DNA of 64,000 bases from Demequina lutea (GTDB taxonomy: Bacteria; Actinomycetota; Actinomycetes; Actinomycetales; Demequinaceae), in the NCBI RefSeq assembly GCF_013409005.1, contig NZ_JACBZO010000001.1, positions 496,001 through 560,000 on the forward strand. Direction: 5' to 3'. The notes under the pieces were generated by a model. That model searched no databases. It was not told where the DNA came from and was given only the letters and a program-made list of their open reading frames with translations. Positions 54,000 to 62,744 of the stretch are shown here, piece by piece. Both the position numbers and the translations under genes were made by a program. Each line of letters opens with the position of its first letter. Within the stretch, counting starts at the first letter, position 1.

Positions 54000-55301
54000 C
54001 TACTGCTCCTTGCGTAAGAGATTTGGAGGTTTCGCAGTTTCCGCGACCAAGTACTTACCTCTCTCTCTTTTTGTGGCGCGTGAGAAGCCGTAGGTCCATC
54101 CCGTGAGATTGAACGCGGACGACAACACTGCGACAGTTCCGATAGGGTCGCCGAAAGGCACCCATATTCCGGCGACTGCAAGGCTAGTGGCCGTCACGGA
54201 CACTGCCACTACGAGAACGCGAATGACAAGGCCTACGTACTGGTATCCAAGTGCAAGTGCCGAAGACATGAGGGGCGCGCCAAGTGCGCCGCAGAGTGCT
54301 GAGAATGCGTAGACTGCAATAACGCGCGGGAGCGCGTCTGATTCGACACCCGTAAACAGGGCTACCAATGGAAACGCTATGACCAAGTAGGCAACTGTTG
54401 CAACTGCGACGGTTGCAGCGAGGCGGTAGGCGCGCTTCTGAAGTGAGTCAATCTGGTCAGAACTGGTTAGTCTCCAGGAGGATTTTCCTATTGAGGCGAC
54501 CATGGTTGAGTTGACGACGTTTAGTGGTCCGATGACCGTCTGCATGAGCCGGTAGGTTCCCGCGAGAGGGCTGGCTACGACCAGGCTGGTTGCCAACATC
54601 GGTAGCAGGTTCGCGAAGGCGGATAGTGCATTGTCGAGACCACTCCATTTGCCGAGATGCATGGTCCTGCGAAGGGGGATTCGATCATTGCGTCGCTTCC
54701 TCCACGGAGCCGCCATGAACAGAGAGATTGCCACCGATATCCATGCGGTTACAGTCCATATTGAGGCCATTTCTACCCAACTAGTGCCGGAGAAGAGAAG
54801 CAGCACCGCCACGATGAACGACAGGGCCCACATCCCATCTGCGATCAGGGCAAGGTGCGCGGTGGACCGAGAGTAGTGAGAATATCGGAGCACATCTTGG
54901 ATGAGGAGCGCGATCACGCCATTGGCGCTCAATGCCAGCACCTGCACGAAGTGGGCTCGTTGGCCCAGAAGGAGGGGAAACGCCGTCGCGACGAGGAGGC
55001 CGGCCGGAATGGACACGTATATGGCCCATCGTTTCGGTACTGCAGCGGGCCGGGCCAGACTCCGTTGAGCGGCAAGCGCCGGATTGAGAATGGTTGCCCT
55101 CTGAAGCGCCACGCAGGTGGCTACAAGGAGTTGAAACATCGCGAGCGGCGTAAATTGGGAGGCGGGCAGTTCGCGGGCGCCAATAAGGAGGACTGCTGCG
55201 TTGGTCGCCGATGTGGCCGCTGTGTCGAGCCCGATAGAGACGCTTTGGTGTTTGATCGACCGCACCACGTTTGAGGCCCACTTGCGAGGAGATACTCTCA
55301 T
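54000..55301 (-). CDS. Polysaccharide flippase (Wzx/MOP family)
   Basis: 433 residues, about 12 membrane helices, N-terminal SVSIGLDTAATSATNAAVLLIGARELPASQFTPLAMFQLLV and a central hydrophilic loop (PWRKRRNDRIPLRRTMHLGKWSGLDNALSAFANLLP), the layout of Wzx-like oligosaccharide flippases. It would move the lipid-linked unit across the membrane. It is the last gene of the minus-strand run aldolase-HAD-CMP synthetase-flippase. Clearly less GC-rich than the chromosome. Confidence 0.8.
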   Translation of the reverse strand: MRVSPRKWASNVVRSIKHQSVSIGLDTAATSATNAAVLLIGARELPASQFTPLAMFQLLVATCVALQRATILNPALAAQRSLARPAAVPKRWAIYVSIPAGLLVATAFPLLLGQRAHFVQVLALSANGVIALLIQDVLRYSHYSRSTAHLALIADGMWALSFIVAVLLLFSGTSWVEMASIWTVTAWISVAISLFMAAPWRKRRNDRIPLRRTMHLGKWSGLDNALSAFANLLPMLATSLVVASPLAGTYRLMQTVIGPLNVVNSTMVASIGKSSWRLTSSDQIDSLQKRAYRLAATVAVATVAYLVIAFPLVALFTGVESDALPRVIAVYAFSALCGALGAPLMSSALALGYQYVGLVIRVLVVAVSVTATSLAVAGIWVPFGDPIGTVAVLSSAFNLTGWTYGFSRATKRERGKYLVAETAKPPNLLRKEQ

Positions 55302-55329
55302 GGGCGTGTGGGCGTGTGGGCGTGTGGGC
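55302..55329. repeat. 8-bp tandem repeat GGGCGTGT, three and a half copies
   Basis: Immediately upstream of the flippase start codon, 97 bp from the preceding gene's stop. It could affect translation or promoter spacing if copy number varies. Confidence 0.75.
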
Positions 55330-55398
55330 GGAAGAGGAAGAGACGCTTCATGTGTGGAGCCGATCGATCTTGGCGCTCAGTTTTCAAATGAAGAGCGA

Positions 55399-56058
55399 TC
55401 AACTGACGGCGTTCAGGCCGATGTTGACTGCGTTGGCAAGAGCAAAATCATCCGCGTCATCAATGTCGAGTGCCTCAATCCTTGAGACCTCTATCAGAGC
55501 GGGGGTGTGACCTATGCGTCGATTCTCTCGTACCATCAGGTCACGTTCGTACACATACACCCCGCTGGTCTCGGCATAGGTCTCGGGAAGATCCTGTGTC
55601 CGAGGAATATTTGCCGGGTTGTAATTGGTTGGACGACCGTCGTGCCACGTGAATTCTGACCTCCGAATGACGGTGAAGGCCGAATCGTGCGCGCCCTCAA
55701 TGACGGAGTGCACTGCCAGTGAGATGCTTGCCGACGACAGGAACGGTGCGGTGGCGTGGGCGAGTACATAGCAGTCGGCAGGTACGGTAGTGGCGAATGC
55801 CAATGCGACTTCGTTCATTGAGGTTGTTGATTGGTCGAGGCGTGTATCACGCTTAAGGAACTTCACTCCGGCGGGGAGCAGTTCGGCGACGTCTGAATTG
55901 CTGCAGTAGACATAAATGCTTCCGATACGCGAAGTGGACAGGAGCTGGGCGAGGATCTTCTCGAAGAGCATCGTCCCGTCCGAAAACCGGCGGGTGTTCT
56001 TGCCCGGAAGCCGCTCGTTGTTCAGTTTCATCGGCACGAATGCGACGACTTCAGTCAT
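55399..56058 (-). CDS. CMP-sugar-acid synthetase (acylneuraminate cytidylyltransferase family)
   Basis: 219 residues. NeuA-type start VVAFVPMKLNNERLPGKNTRRFSDGTMLFEKILAQLL (family consensus P-R-SKR-P-KN), HATAPFLSSASISLAV, and the DDADDFALANAV end typical of the family. It activates a 2-keto acid sugar with CTP. The usual first Arg/Ser-Lys loop reads MKLNNERLPGKN, as in several non-sialic members. The start overlaps the HAD gene stop by 8 bp. Substrate unknown; no neuB or legI/pseI gene is present. Confidence 0.85.
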   Translation of the reverse strand: MTEVVAFVPMKLNNERLPGKNTRRFSDGTMLFEKILAQLLSTSRIGSIYVYCSNSDVAELLPAGVKFLKRDTRLDQSTTSMNEVALAFATTVPADCYVLAHATAPFLSSASISLAVHSVIEGAHDSAFTVIRRSEFTWHDGRPTNYNPANIPRTQDLPETYAETSGVYVYERDLMVRENRRIGHTPALIEVSRIEALDIDDADDFALANAVNIGLNAVS

Positions 56059-56770
56059 GGCTCGTCATTTGGGCATCGCCGAGGGGCGCAACGTTGTTCC
56101 GCGAGAGATAGTCGACGAAGCTTTCGAAGCACGGAAACCCGAACTTCACACACGCATCTTCTAGCAGTTGTGGTGACGCCGAGTACTTCCTGAGACCCAC
56201 GAAGGAGAATCCGTGAGTTCGAGCTGCTTCCAAATCGGCTAGCGCGTCACCGAAGTACAGTATCTTCGGCTGATCGAGACCGACGTCCGCAAGGTGGTTC
56301 AGGACATGGTCTAGGAGTTCGGACTTGCTGGACGGCGACCCGTAGATCTCGGTGAACCAATCTGCGAATTTGCGATCACGAAGAGCCCGTCGCAATTGGG
56401 ACTGCTCACTACCCGATACTACGAACATGCGCGTCTGGGAGAAAGCCTCGATAAATTCCTCGATTCCACTCGTGAGCGGAGCTGTGGCATAGATGTCGTC
56501 CACCGCGCGACCGTAGTCTACGAGTAGCGATGCCTGATCCACGCCAACCGGTGGAGCCCCGAACTGTCCTGACATCAGCGCCGCGAAAACGCGATACCGC
56601 GAGACGCCAAAGTTCTGGGACTGCCACACGGCAAATGGGGCCACAACACTTTCGTTGAAACCGGCGCTCGCAGCAATGGCTGCGAAGGCTTTCGTCTTCG
56701 CGTGATTGGTGTCAAGAATCACTCCGTCGCAATCGAGGACGATTGCGTCAAACGTACGGTGCCGAATCAC
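56051..56770 (-). CDS. HAD-family phosphatase
   Basis: 239 residues: motif I FDAIVLDCDGVILDTN, a helical cap (residues 20-100), motif II FVVSGSEQSQL, motif III Lys in SSKSELLDHVL, motif IV YFGDALADLEAA. It fits sugar-phosphate phosphatases such as NanP or Gph. Its ATG overlaps the aldolase stop (ATGA) and its end overlaps the CMP synthetase start, so the three are translationally coupled. Likely role: dephosphorylates the aldolase product before CMP activation. Confidence 0.85.
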   Translation of the reverse strand: MIRHRTFDAIVLDCDGVILDTNHAKTKAFAAIAASAGFNESVVAPFAVWQSQNFGVSRYRVFAALMSGQFGAPPVGVDQASLLVDYGRAVDDIYATAPLTSGIEEFIEAFSQTRMFVVSGSEQSQLRRALRDRKFADWFTEIYGSPSSKSELLDHVLNHLADVGLDQPKILYFGDALADLEAARTHGFSFVGLRKYSASPQLLEDACVKFGFPCFESFVDYLSRNNVAPLGDAQMTSHD

Positions 56771-58353
56771 GCGAGTCCCGCGAGCCGACTGTAAAGCGAC
56801 TCCGTGGGGAGTTCGTACATGGTGGCGGTCGCACTACTCAACTTCACGGAGGGGTTGGCCGCCGCAAAAGCGGTAATGAGTTCCTCGCTCTCTCGCGCGA
56901 GATCCTGCTGGGCCCGCGTAGCGTGTTCATACCCATCGAACCCGATCAACACTACCGACCTCGCATTTAGGCTAGTTGCCGTTGCGAGTGCCAGCGACAG
57001 TGGTGCGGTGTCGGAAACCGGTCCGAGGCTGGCACTGTGCGATGGAACAGCGAAGGGGGCCGCCTGCCGGATGTCAACTGCTCCATCGATTCCCGCTGGC
57101 ATGCGGAATCGGGTGCCGGAGGGAATTACGATACTAGTGAGTCTTCCCAAGATGCGTGCACTTGGCAGGCGTGCGGCGACATCACCGGCGAGACACAAGA
57201 ATTGACTGACGCCAAACTCCGATATGAGGCCCAAGTGGCGATAGTTGGCATGGACGATCGCCGCTCCCGTCCGCTCTGCGTATTCCTTGAGTACCGTCAC
57301 CTGTTGCCCTACCGAGGGGCCGCCGCCAATCACGATCACCTCACTGATGCCACTCGGGGGGGTAACCGCAGGATGCGAATCTGATTCTAGGCCCTCTACC
57401 GGATCTCCGTGAAGCGCTTGCACAATTGCGGAGAGTGAGTACCTGTTCTTGCCGAGCCATTCCATAACGTCAGCCTGAGGCAACGCCGCTGCGCCTGATG
57501 CCATGTACGCAAGATTAGTGCCCCACTCGTGTTGCTTTCGGAGACCGTCGAAGGGCAACACGACGGTCTCGAGTGCACCGTAGTCAAGACTTTGGTTTTG
57601 GGCGAGCGATCTCAAGACGGCAAGAATTTCTGTGCGCGTGTTGCCAGGGCCCCGGCCCATCCCGGTCACAGTCCCGTCGATGACACGTGCTCCAGCGGAA
57701 GCCGCTGCGAGCGAGTTTGCTACGGCAAGGCCGAGGTTGTCGTGCCCATGGAATCCAGCCATTGTGTCCGGCAGGACGTTCCTAATTTGCTTGATCGCTT
57801 CTGTGACCTGACTCGGAGTGCACGATCCGTAACTATCTACGAGGGCCACAATCTCACTCACAGAGGCAACCTGCTGCAGCCCGCCAAGTTCGGCCACGGA
57901 GTCCCAGTACCGCGAAAGATACATGATGTTCACGCCAACTCGGAACCCAAGATCGGCTAGCTCTGCGCCGAGATCCGCGGCCTGTGCAAGGCGACTGGGT
58001 GCGACCGCGATACGCACAAGGTCTACCGAGCCTTGGAGCGGAGGGAGTAGCCGACGAACGTCAGCAGGCTTGATCGACTTCTCGTCCAGCATCACCGCCA
58101 ACGACTGGGTGCCCCGGAGCTTGCTAGCAACCGAACGTGCGAGCTCTGGCGACAGGAAGTAGTATTTGCCGTAATACCCCTGCTTAGGGGGACTACAGTA
58201 CCCGATTTCCACTGTGTCGACTGGTAGCCGCGCAATGCCTGACAAGTACGCACTTACGGTGTCGTCATCGAAGTCCCATGCAGTGTAATAGCCCCCGTCG
58301 CGAAGTGTGCAATCGAGGAGTTGTACCGATTCAAAACCTTTGAGGTCGCCCAT
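56767..58353 (-). CDS. HMGL/DRE-TIM aldolase fused to DUF115/MptE-like domain
   Basis: 528 residues. Domain 1 (about 1-310) is a DRE-TIM barrel like 4-hydroxy-2-oxovalerate aldolase or isopropylmalate-type synthases: QLLDCTLRDGGYYTAWDF (the R-D metal/catalytic pair), GFHGHDNLGLAVANSLAAASAG (HxH-type metal motif region) and VIDGTVTGMGRGPGNTRTE. Domain 2 (about 345-528) is Rossmann-like: SEVIVIGGGPSVGQQVTVLKEYAER, FGVSQFLCLAGDVA and SVVLIGFDGYEHA, resembling DUF115/MptE-like proteins. Start: the ATG at 58353; the frame is open to 58575 without homology. The carbon-carbon bond former of a proposed keto-acid-sugar route. Confidence 0.8.
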   Translation of the reverse strand: MGDLKGFESVQLLDCTLRDGGYYTAWDFDDDTVSAYLSGIARLPVDTVEIGYCSPPKQGYYGKYYFLSPELARSVASKLRGTQSLAVMLDEKSIKPADVRRLLPPLQGSVDLVRIAVAPSRLAQAADLGAELADLGFRVGVNIMYLSRYWDSVAELGGLQQVASVSEIVALVDSYGSCTPSQVTEAIKQIRNVLPDTMAGFHGHDNLGLAVANSLAAASAGARVIDGTVTGMGRGPGNTRTEILAVLRSLAQNQSLDYGALETVVLPFDGLRKQHEWGTNLAYMASGAAALPQADVMEWLGKNRYSLSAIVQALHGDPVEGLESDSHPAVTPPSGISEVIVIGGGPSVGQQVTVLKEYAERTGAAIVHANYRHLGLISEFGVSQFLCLAGDVAARLPSARILGRLTSIVIPSGTRFRMPAGIDGAVDIRQAAPFAVPSHSASLGPVSDTAPLSLALATATSLNARSVVLIGFDGYEHATRAQQDLARESEELITAFAAANPSVKLSSATATMYELPTESLYSRLAGLA

Positions 58354-58602
58354 GGCTCGCAAGTCTAGAGGTTCCCGGGGTTCTAGGCATACTTCACGAG
58401 TTTGGTCTACGTGCGCTCCGAGAACGCTTGTCCTTCGCGGACGCAGGATGGACACATGTAGGCTCGATGAGAGCACGGGTGGTGTTCCGCCCGCTATCGG
58501 GTTCCGCACCGAACACAGTCGCTGGATCCGGCAGTGTGGACACAGGAAGCAGCAACGGCGTTCGGGCCCAGACATAGCCGCCGAGAGACATCGAGGAACG
58601 AC
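58354..58602. other. Divergent promoter spacer
   Basis: Between the aldolase-fusion operon (minus) and the DUF115-like gene (plus). No strong palindrome or RNA seen; must hold both promoters. Confidence 0.5.
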
Positions 58603-59508
58603 TTGCCAGTCCTAATTAATCAGCACGCGTATCGCGGATTGAGCGTCGGGCGGCTTGTGCGGATGAAGGCCCGAGTACTAGTCAAGTTTCTTCTATTGAG
58701 CCTGAGGAGCCCTATGCGGCGGAGAAGAGATATCGCGCGATTCGTCGCCTTCCGGAAGCATGGCGAGGGTCGAGAGGCCTTGGTGGTCGGGCTCGGGCCG
58801 ACGGGCAGGACGCTCGACGGGGCAAAGGTACGCGACCGCCAGAACGCTGGCGACCTTGACATCTTCGTCGTGAATGGATTCTGCGATACCGAACTCGCCG
58901 CATCAGTGACACCGAATTTCTACATCCTTGCTGACCCGCTCTTTTTCGACTTTGATGATCGGACTACCATGCCGAACAGTAGTCTCCACCCGGCGGACGT
59001 TTGGCGCTATTTGCGGGAACATCCGGAGGTGAGAGTTTTCATACCCCACAACTGTCGAGCTCCTTTGGGGTTCGATGATACGAGAGTTGTGTACTTTAAT
59101 GGGCTTGGTCTTGAAGGATTCTCGCGAAATATCGATGCCACTAGACCACGGGGGTTCCTTTCGATGGCCGCATACAACGCTATGTCGGTAGCAGTCTCGA
59201 TGGGTTTTCGTCGGGTGCTTATTGTGGGAATTGAGAATAGTTGGTTCTTGTCCCTTGCGCTGACGTCCGGCGGTAAAGTCGCATTGAAGCCGCATCATTC
59301 ATATGACCTCGAATCGGGAGACTTGCACGAGATTCGGATATTCCGTGAGGGCGGAGTCCCCGCGTTCTTTGAGGACATAAGCCGACTGTTTGGAGACCTA
59401 CGGTTGTTCCGCGGGCGAGGCATAGAGAACCTTGACGCACAGACGGTCGTGGATGTATTCCCGGTAGCCCGTGACCGTCAAGACTATCTCGCCGGGAACT
59501 CGCGGTGA
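58603..59508 (+). CDS. DUF115/MptE-like or GT42-like Rossmann protein
   Basis: About 301 residues. EALVVGLGPTGRTLDGAKV at residue 62 is the GxGPS/T-type loop of DUF115 and family-42-like proteins; DLDIFVVNGFCDTELAASVTPNFYILADPLFF and SMAAYNAMSVAVSMGFRRVLIVGIENSWF follow. This is also the pattern of the aldolase's C-terminal domain, so the two are probably distant paralogues. It could be a glycosyltransferase using the CMP-sugar, or a motility-accessory-factor-like protein; I cannot decide. TTG 58603 has GAGGAA upstream; ATG 58663 (MKARVLVKFLLL) is the alternative start. Confidence 0.65.
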   Translation: MPVLINQHAYRGLSVGRLVRMKARVLVKFLLLSLRSPMRRRRDIARFVAFRKHGEGREALVVGLGPTGRTLDGAKVRDRQNAGDLDIFVVNGFCDTELAASVTPNFYILADPLFFDFDDRTTMPNSSLHPADVWRYLREHPEVRVFIPHNCRAPLGFDDTRVVYFNGLGLEGFSRNIDATRPRGFLSMAAYNAMSVAVSMGFRRVLIVGIENSWFLSLALTSGGKVALKPHHSYDLESGDLHEIRIFREGGVPAFFEDISRLFGDLRLFRGRGIENLDAQTVVDVFPVARDRQDYLAGNSR

Positions 59509-59589
59509 GTCGTCACCGCCTTCGCGATGCGGCCGCTGAGCATTCCTGGAACCGATCGCTCAGTCCAAGTGCAGGTTGCTGACATTGAG

Positions 59590-60879
59590 ATGAATCATCA
59601 GGTGCTCGTAGTCAACGCAGGTAACCACCCCGAACCTCAACGTGTTGCGACGGGCTTGATAGCAGTTGGTTGGGACTGCACCTATATGACCGCCACGATG
59701 TGGCCGTCCGACCATTGGCTCATGCAGGCGACTCGGATGAAGCCGTTTTCCCAAACGGAGTTTGCATCAAACTTGCGGAGGAGGGTGCTCCCGAGCTCAT
59801 TGACATCCGCAAATACCGTTGGGTTGGTGAGAACCAGCGAGGTCGTCGCGCAATTGGCTCGTCGTTTTGCTCCTGCGCATACGGTTTCGACGTCGGTCAA
59901 GCGCACCACAGCATTTCGCAAGAGCGCTGCGCGCCGTTCCGCAGCTTCGAGCATCAGGCCCGAGGTAGTGCTTGCCCAGTACACTTCCGCGCTCGAGGTG
60001 TTCGAACAGGATGCCAACTCAACGCGGATCTTGATGTATCCGATCGCGCACCATGAGTGGATGCGGCGGAGTCTCAACGCGGAAGCAGCTCGCGCCCCGC
60101 AGTGGGCGGAGTTCCTCCAAGGAAATGACATCGACGCTGCTCGACGTGAGGCCATGGACAGGGAAATTGGGCTTGCGGATGCTGTCATTGTCCCGAGCAA
60201 CTTCGTCCAACGCACATTTGTGGAAAGTGGTATCGATCCGGCCAAGATTCGTGTGCTGAATCTTGGCGTTGACTTGAAGGAGTCTGCGGCTGTCCCCCTG
60301 GCGAGCCCTTCAGGGAGTTCAGTTCCGCTGAAGTTGCTCTTCGTCGGTCAGGTCAACCAACGCAAGGGCATCGGTCACCTACTTGAGGCGCTCGATCTCC
60401 TCGATCCCCAGAAGGTTCACCTCGATGTGATAGGCCCTGCAACTCCCAATATCGAGAAGAGAATTCGCCGCGACTATCCTGGCGTCTCGCTACACGGCAC
60501 CATGCCGCGATTCAAGGTCAAGCAGGCGATGGCGAAAGCCGATGTGCTTGTTCTCCCAAGCCTCGCCGAGGGTTTCGCGCTGGTCGGTCTTGAGGCGATG
60601 TCTGTTGCCACGCCAACGCTTGTTACTGCGGAGACGGGGATAGACGTGATTGAAGATGGTCTCGACGGTTGGGTGATTCCGCGTTGCGATCGGGAGTCCA
60701 TCGCACAGACGATTGACAAAGTGTTGGCCGCCAGGGATGAGTTGCCTCAAATCTCAGCGCGTGCTCAAGCGAAGGCGATGGCATTCTCATGGGACAAATA
60801 CTCGGCGCGTGCAGTTGAACTCGTGGTGTCAATTCATGAGGGTCCGAGTTGGCGGGTTGCTGAGTTCGGGGCGCAATAA
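59590..60879 (+). CDS. GT4 glycosyltransferase
   Basis: 429 residues: N-terminal NHQVLVVNAGNHPEPQRVATGLIAVGWD, GT-B linker LKLLFVGQVNQRKGIGHLLEALDLL, PRFKVKQAMAKADVLVLPSLAEGFALVGLEAMSVATPTLVTAETG with the EGF-type donor motif. Start at ATG 59590, where family sequence begins; ATG 59527 is possible. It follows the DUF115-like gene, same strand. Donor unknown. Confidence 0.87.
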   Translation: MNHQVLVVNAGNHPEPQRVATGLIAVGWDCTYMTATMWPSDHWLMQATRMKPFSQTEFASNLRRRVLPSSLTSANTVGLVRTSEVVAQLARRFAPAHTVSTSVKRTTAFRKSAARRSAASSIRPEVVLAQYTSALEVFEQDANSTRILMYPIAHHEWMRRSLNAEAARAPQWAEFLQGNDIDAARREAMDREIGLADAVIVPSNFVQRTFVESGIDPAKIRVLNLGVDLKESAAVPLASPSGSSVPLKLLFVGQVNQRKGIGHLLEALDLLDPQKVHLDVIGPATPNIEKRIRRDYPGVSLHGTMPRFKVKQAMAKADVLVLPSLAEGFALVGLEAMSVATPTLVTAETGIDVIEDGLDGWVIPRCDRESIAQTIDKVLAARDELPQISARAQAKAMAFSWDKYSARAVELVVSIHEGPSWRVAEFGAQ

Positions 60880-60954
60880 GCTTTGCGGCCGGTACCACCA
60901 GTGCCAAGCGGAACGCGGTTTCGCCTGAGTTGTGGTCGTCCGGGGCTTGGCTCA

Positions 60955-61204
60955 ATCAGGCTCTTCGCAGTTGACGGTGTGGTGAACTAGTGCTGAGTGG
61001 TTGGGGGTAGGGGTCGAGGTCCCCCAGGATGGAACTTCTCACACTCGCCGTGCGGAAGACCTCGACTTGTCTCACGCTATATTCGCCGCGCCCGATCTCG
61101 GAACTTTCTGCAACCTCGACGTCCTCGGTTTGATCGTCACGGGTCAACATGTCGAAGCCCGCCGCGCCACGTTGGAGTGGCGCGTCGTTAATGCTGACGA
61201 CTTG
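60955..61204 (+). pseudogene. ISL3-family element, end and N-terminal transposase fragment
   Basis: IS end GGCTCTTCGCAGTTGACGG at 60960, imperfect inverted repeats near 61017-61065, then a transposase N-terminus: LSHAIFAAPDLGTFCNLDVL, GLIVTGQHVEARRATLEWRV, V, cut at 61204 by IS3 copy 3. The rest of the gene is not on the other side of the IS. Confidence 0.6.
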
Positions 61205-61219
61205 TGAATCGCCCCGGGT

Positions 61220-62158
61220 TTAGTGGAGGGTGAGTTCTCCCAGGAGCGGCTGCTCCTGGGTCGTGTTCTCACGGTAGTACAGGTCTTCCATCTCGATCGG
61301 GGTGAGGTATCCGATCGAGGAGTGCAGCCGGTTTTCATTGAACCAGTGCACCCAGGACAGGGTTGCGTATTCAAGCTCGTCAGCGGTGCGGAACGGGCCG
61401 TCGATTGTCACGCACTCGGTTTTGTAGAGCCCGACGACGGTCTCTGCGAGGGCGTTGTCGTAGGAGTCCCCGACGGTCCCGATCGACGCGATCGCTCCCA
61501 CGTCTGCGAGCCGTTCCGAATAGCGCAGCGCGGTGTATTGAGCTCCCGCGTCCGAATGCTGGATGACGCCGGCGACGTCCTGACCGGCTCGCTCTCGCAC
61601 CCATAACGCCATCTCAAGCGCATCAAGGGGCAAGTCAGTGGGCATTCTCGACATCGTCCGCCACCCGACGATCCGGCGCGAGAACACGTCGGTGACGAAC
61701 GCGGTGAACGCCATCCCTTCCCACGTCGGAACATAGGTGAAGTCCACGACCCACAGTTCGTTGGGACGCTCGGCGCGGAAGTTGCGTTGAACGTGATCCG
61801 GCGGACGCGTCGCCGCAGCATCTGGTCTTGTGGTGATGAACTGCTTGCCACGACGCGTTCCCCGCAGTCCCTGAACACGCATCAGGCGTTCCACGGTGCA
61901 CCGAGCGACCTCGACCCCGTCGCGGTGCAGCAAGCGCCACACCTTACGGGGGCCGCTGATGCCTCGGCCGCGGTTGCGGTCCCAGAACACCGCCTCGATC
62001 AAGGAGGCAACTTCCCGGTCACGCACTGAACGCGCCGAGTCGGGACGGTTCCTGGCGGCGTAGTAACCCGACGGGGCAATCCGGCACCCGTGCTCGGTGA
62101 GCACCCGGCAGATTGGCTCGACCCCGAACCGTGAGCGATGCTCATCGATAAAGGCCAC
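61220..62158 (-). CDS. IS3 transposase OrfB (copy 3)
   Basis: 312 residues identical to copy 2, DDE residues intact. Confidence 0.93.
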   Translation of the reverse strand: MAFIDEHRSRFGVEPICRVLTEHGCRIAPSGYYAARNRPDSARSVRDREVASLIEAVFWDRNRGRGISGPRKVWRLLHRDGVEVARCTVERLMRVQGLRGTRRGKQFITTRPDAAATRPPDHVQRNFRAERPNELWVVDFTYVPTWEGMAFTAFVTDVFSRRIVGWRTMSRMPTDLPLDALEMALWVRERAGQDVAGVIQHSDAGAQYTALRYSERLADVGAIASIGTVGDSYDNALAETVVGLYKTECVTIDGPFRTADELEYATLSWVHWFNENRLHSSIGYLTPIEMEDLYYRENTTQEQPLLGELTLH

Positions 62159-62484
62159 TAGAACGGAAGTCGCGGGTCGAGCTCCCGCGCGAAGAAAGAA
62201 GACGCGGCGAGCAAGATCTCGTTCGCGCGTTTAAGTTCTCGCACTTCTCGCTCCAACGCCTTGATCGTGGCCGCGTCCGTCGTCGTGACACCGGCAACCT
62301 CTCCGGCATTGATCCGGGCCTGTTTCACCCAGCCACGCAGCGTGTCTGAGTTCACTCCGACCCGATGACCGACACGGACCACGGCCGCGTTCATCGACAG
62401 CGACGTCTCCTGCGACATCGCTTCTCTCACAAGCCGCACGGAACGCTCCCTGAGCTCCTGCGGATACTTCCTCGGTGCTGGCAT
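62158..62484 (-). CDS. IS3 transposase OrfA (copy 3)
   Basis: 108 residues identical to copies 1 and 2; overlaps orfB in the -1 frame. Confidence 0.9.
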   Translation of the reverse strand: MPAPRKYPQELRERSVRLVREAMSQETSLSMNAAVVRVGHRVGVNSDTLRGWVKQARINAGEVAGVTTTDAATIKALEREVRELKRANEILLAASSFFARELDPRLPF

Positions 62485-62536
62485 GACTCCCATCCTTTCG
62501 GGGAATCAGACCCTCCACCAAACCCGGGGCGATTCA

Positions 62537-62744
62537 CCAGATAGGTCAAGAATCCGCTAATCACGTCGGCGTCCAGGTCCGCCAGGTCCAGGTCCTGGGG
62601 TGAGGTCCGGCGGGTCGCGGCGATGAAGCGCAGTAGCAGCCGCCAGGTGTCGCGGTAGGCGGCCAGGGTGTGCACGCTGACGCCGAACTCGCTGACCAGC
62701 CGCGTGGTGAAGTACGCCTGCAGGGTCGGGGCCAGTGCCGTCAT
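62537..62744 (-). pseudogene. Third recombinase of a recombinase-in-trio element, truncated
   Basis: TALAPTLQAYFTTRLVSEFG, VSVHTLAAYRDTWRLLLRFI, DLADLDADVISGFLTYL: N-terminal domain of a tyrosine recombinase, cut by IS3 copy 3. Its ATG overlaps the preceding recombinase stop (ATGA). Confidence 0.8.

Larger units (their letters stand above)
61205..62536 (-). mobile_element. IS3-family element, copy 3 of 3 (inverted relative to copy 2)
   Basis: 1332 bp, same ends. No target duplication (TTG left, CCA right). Left flank is an ISL3 transposase, right flank a tyrosine recombinase, so the two sides were not originally one site. Confidence 0.93.

Noticed and set aside
52345..62536. Classical composite transposon
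   Set aside because: The outer flanks of copies 2 and 3 do not form a target duplication (GGG left of copy 2, CCA right of copy 3), so movement as one unit is not supported; inversion or recombination fits better.
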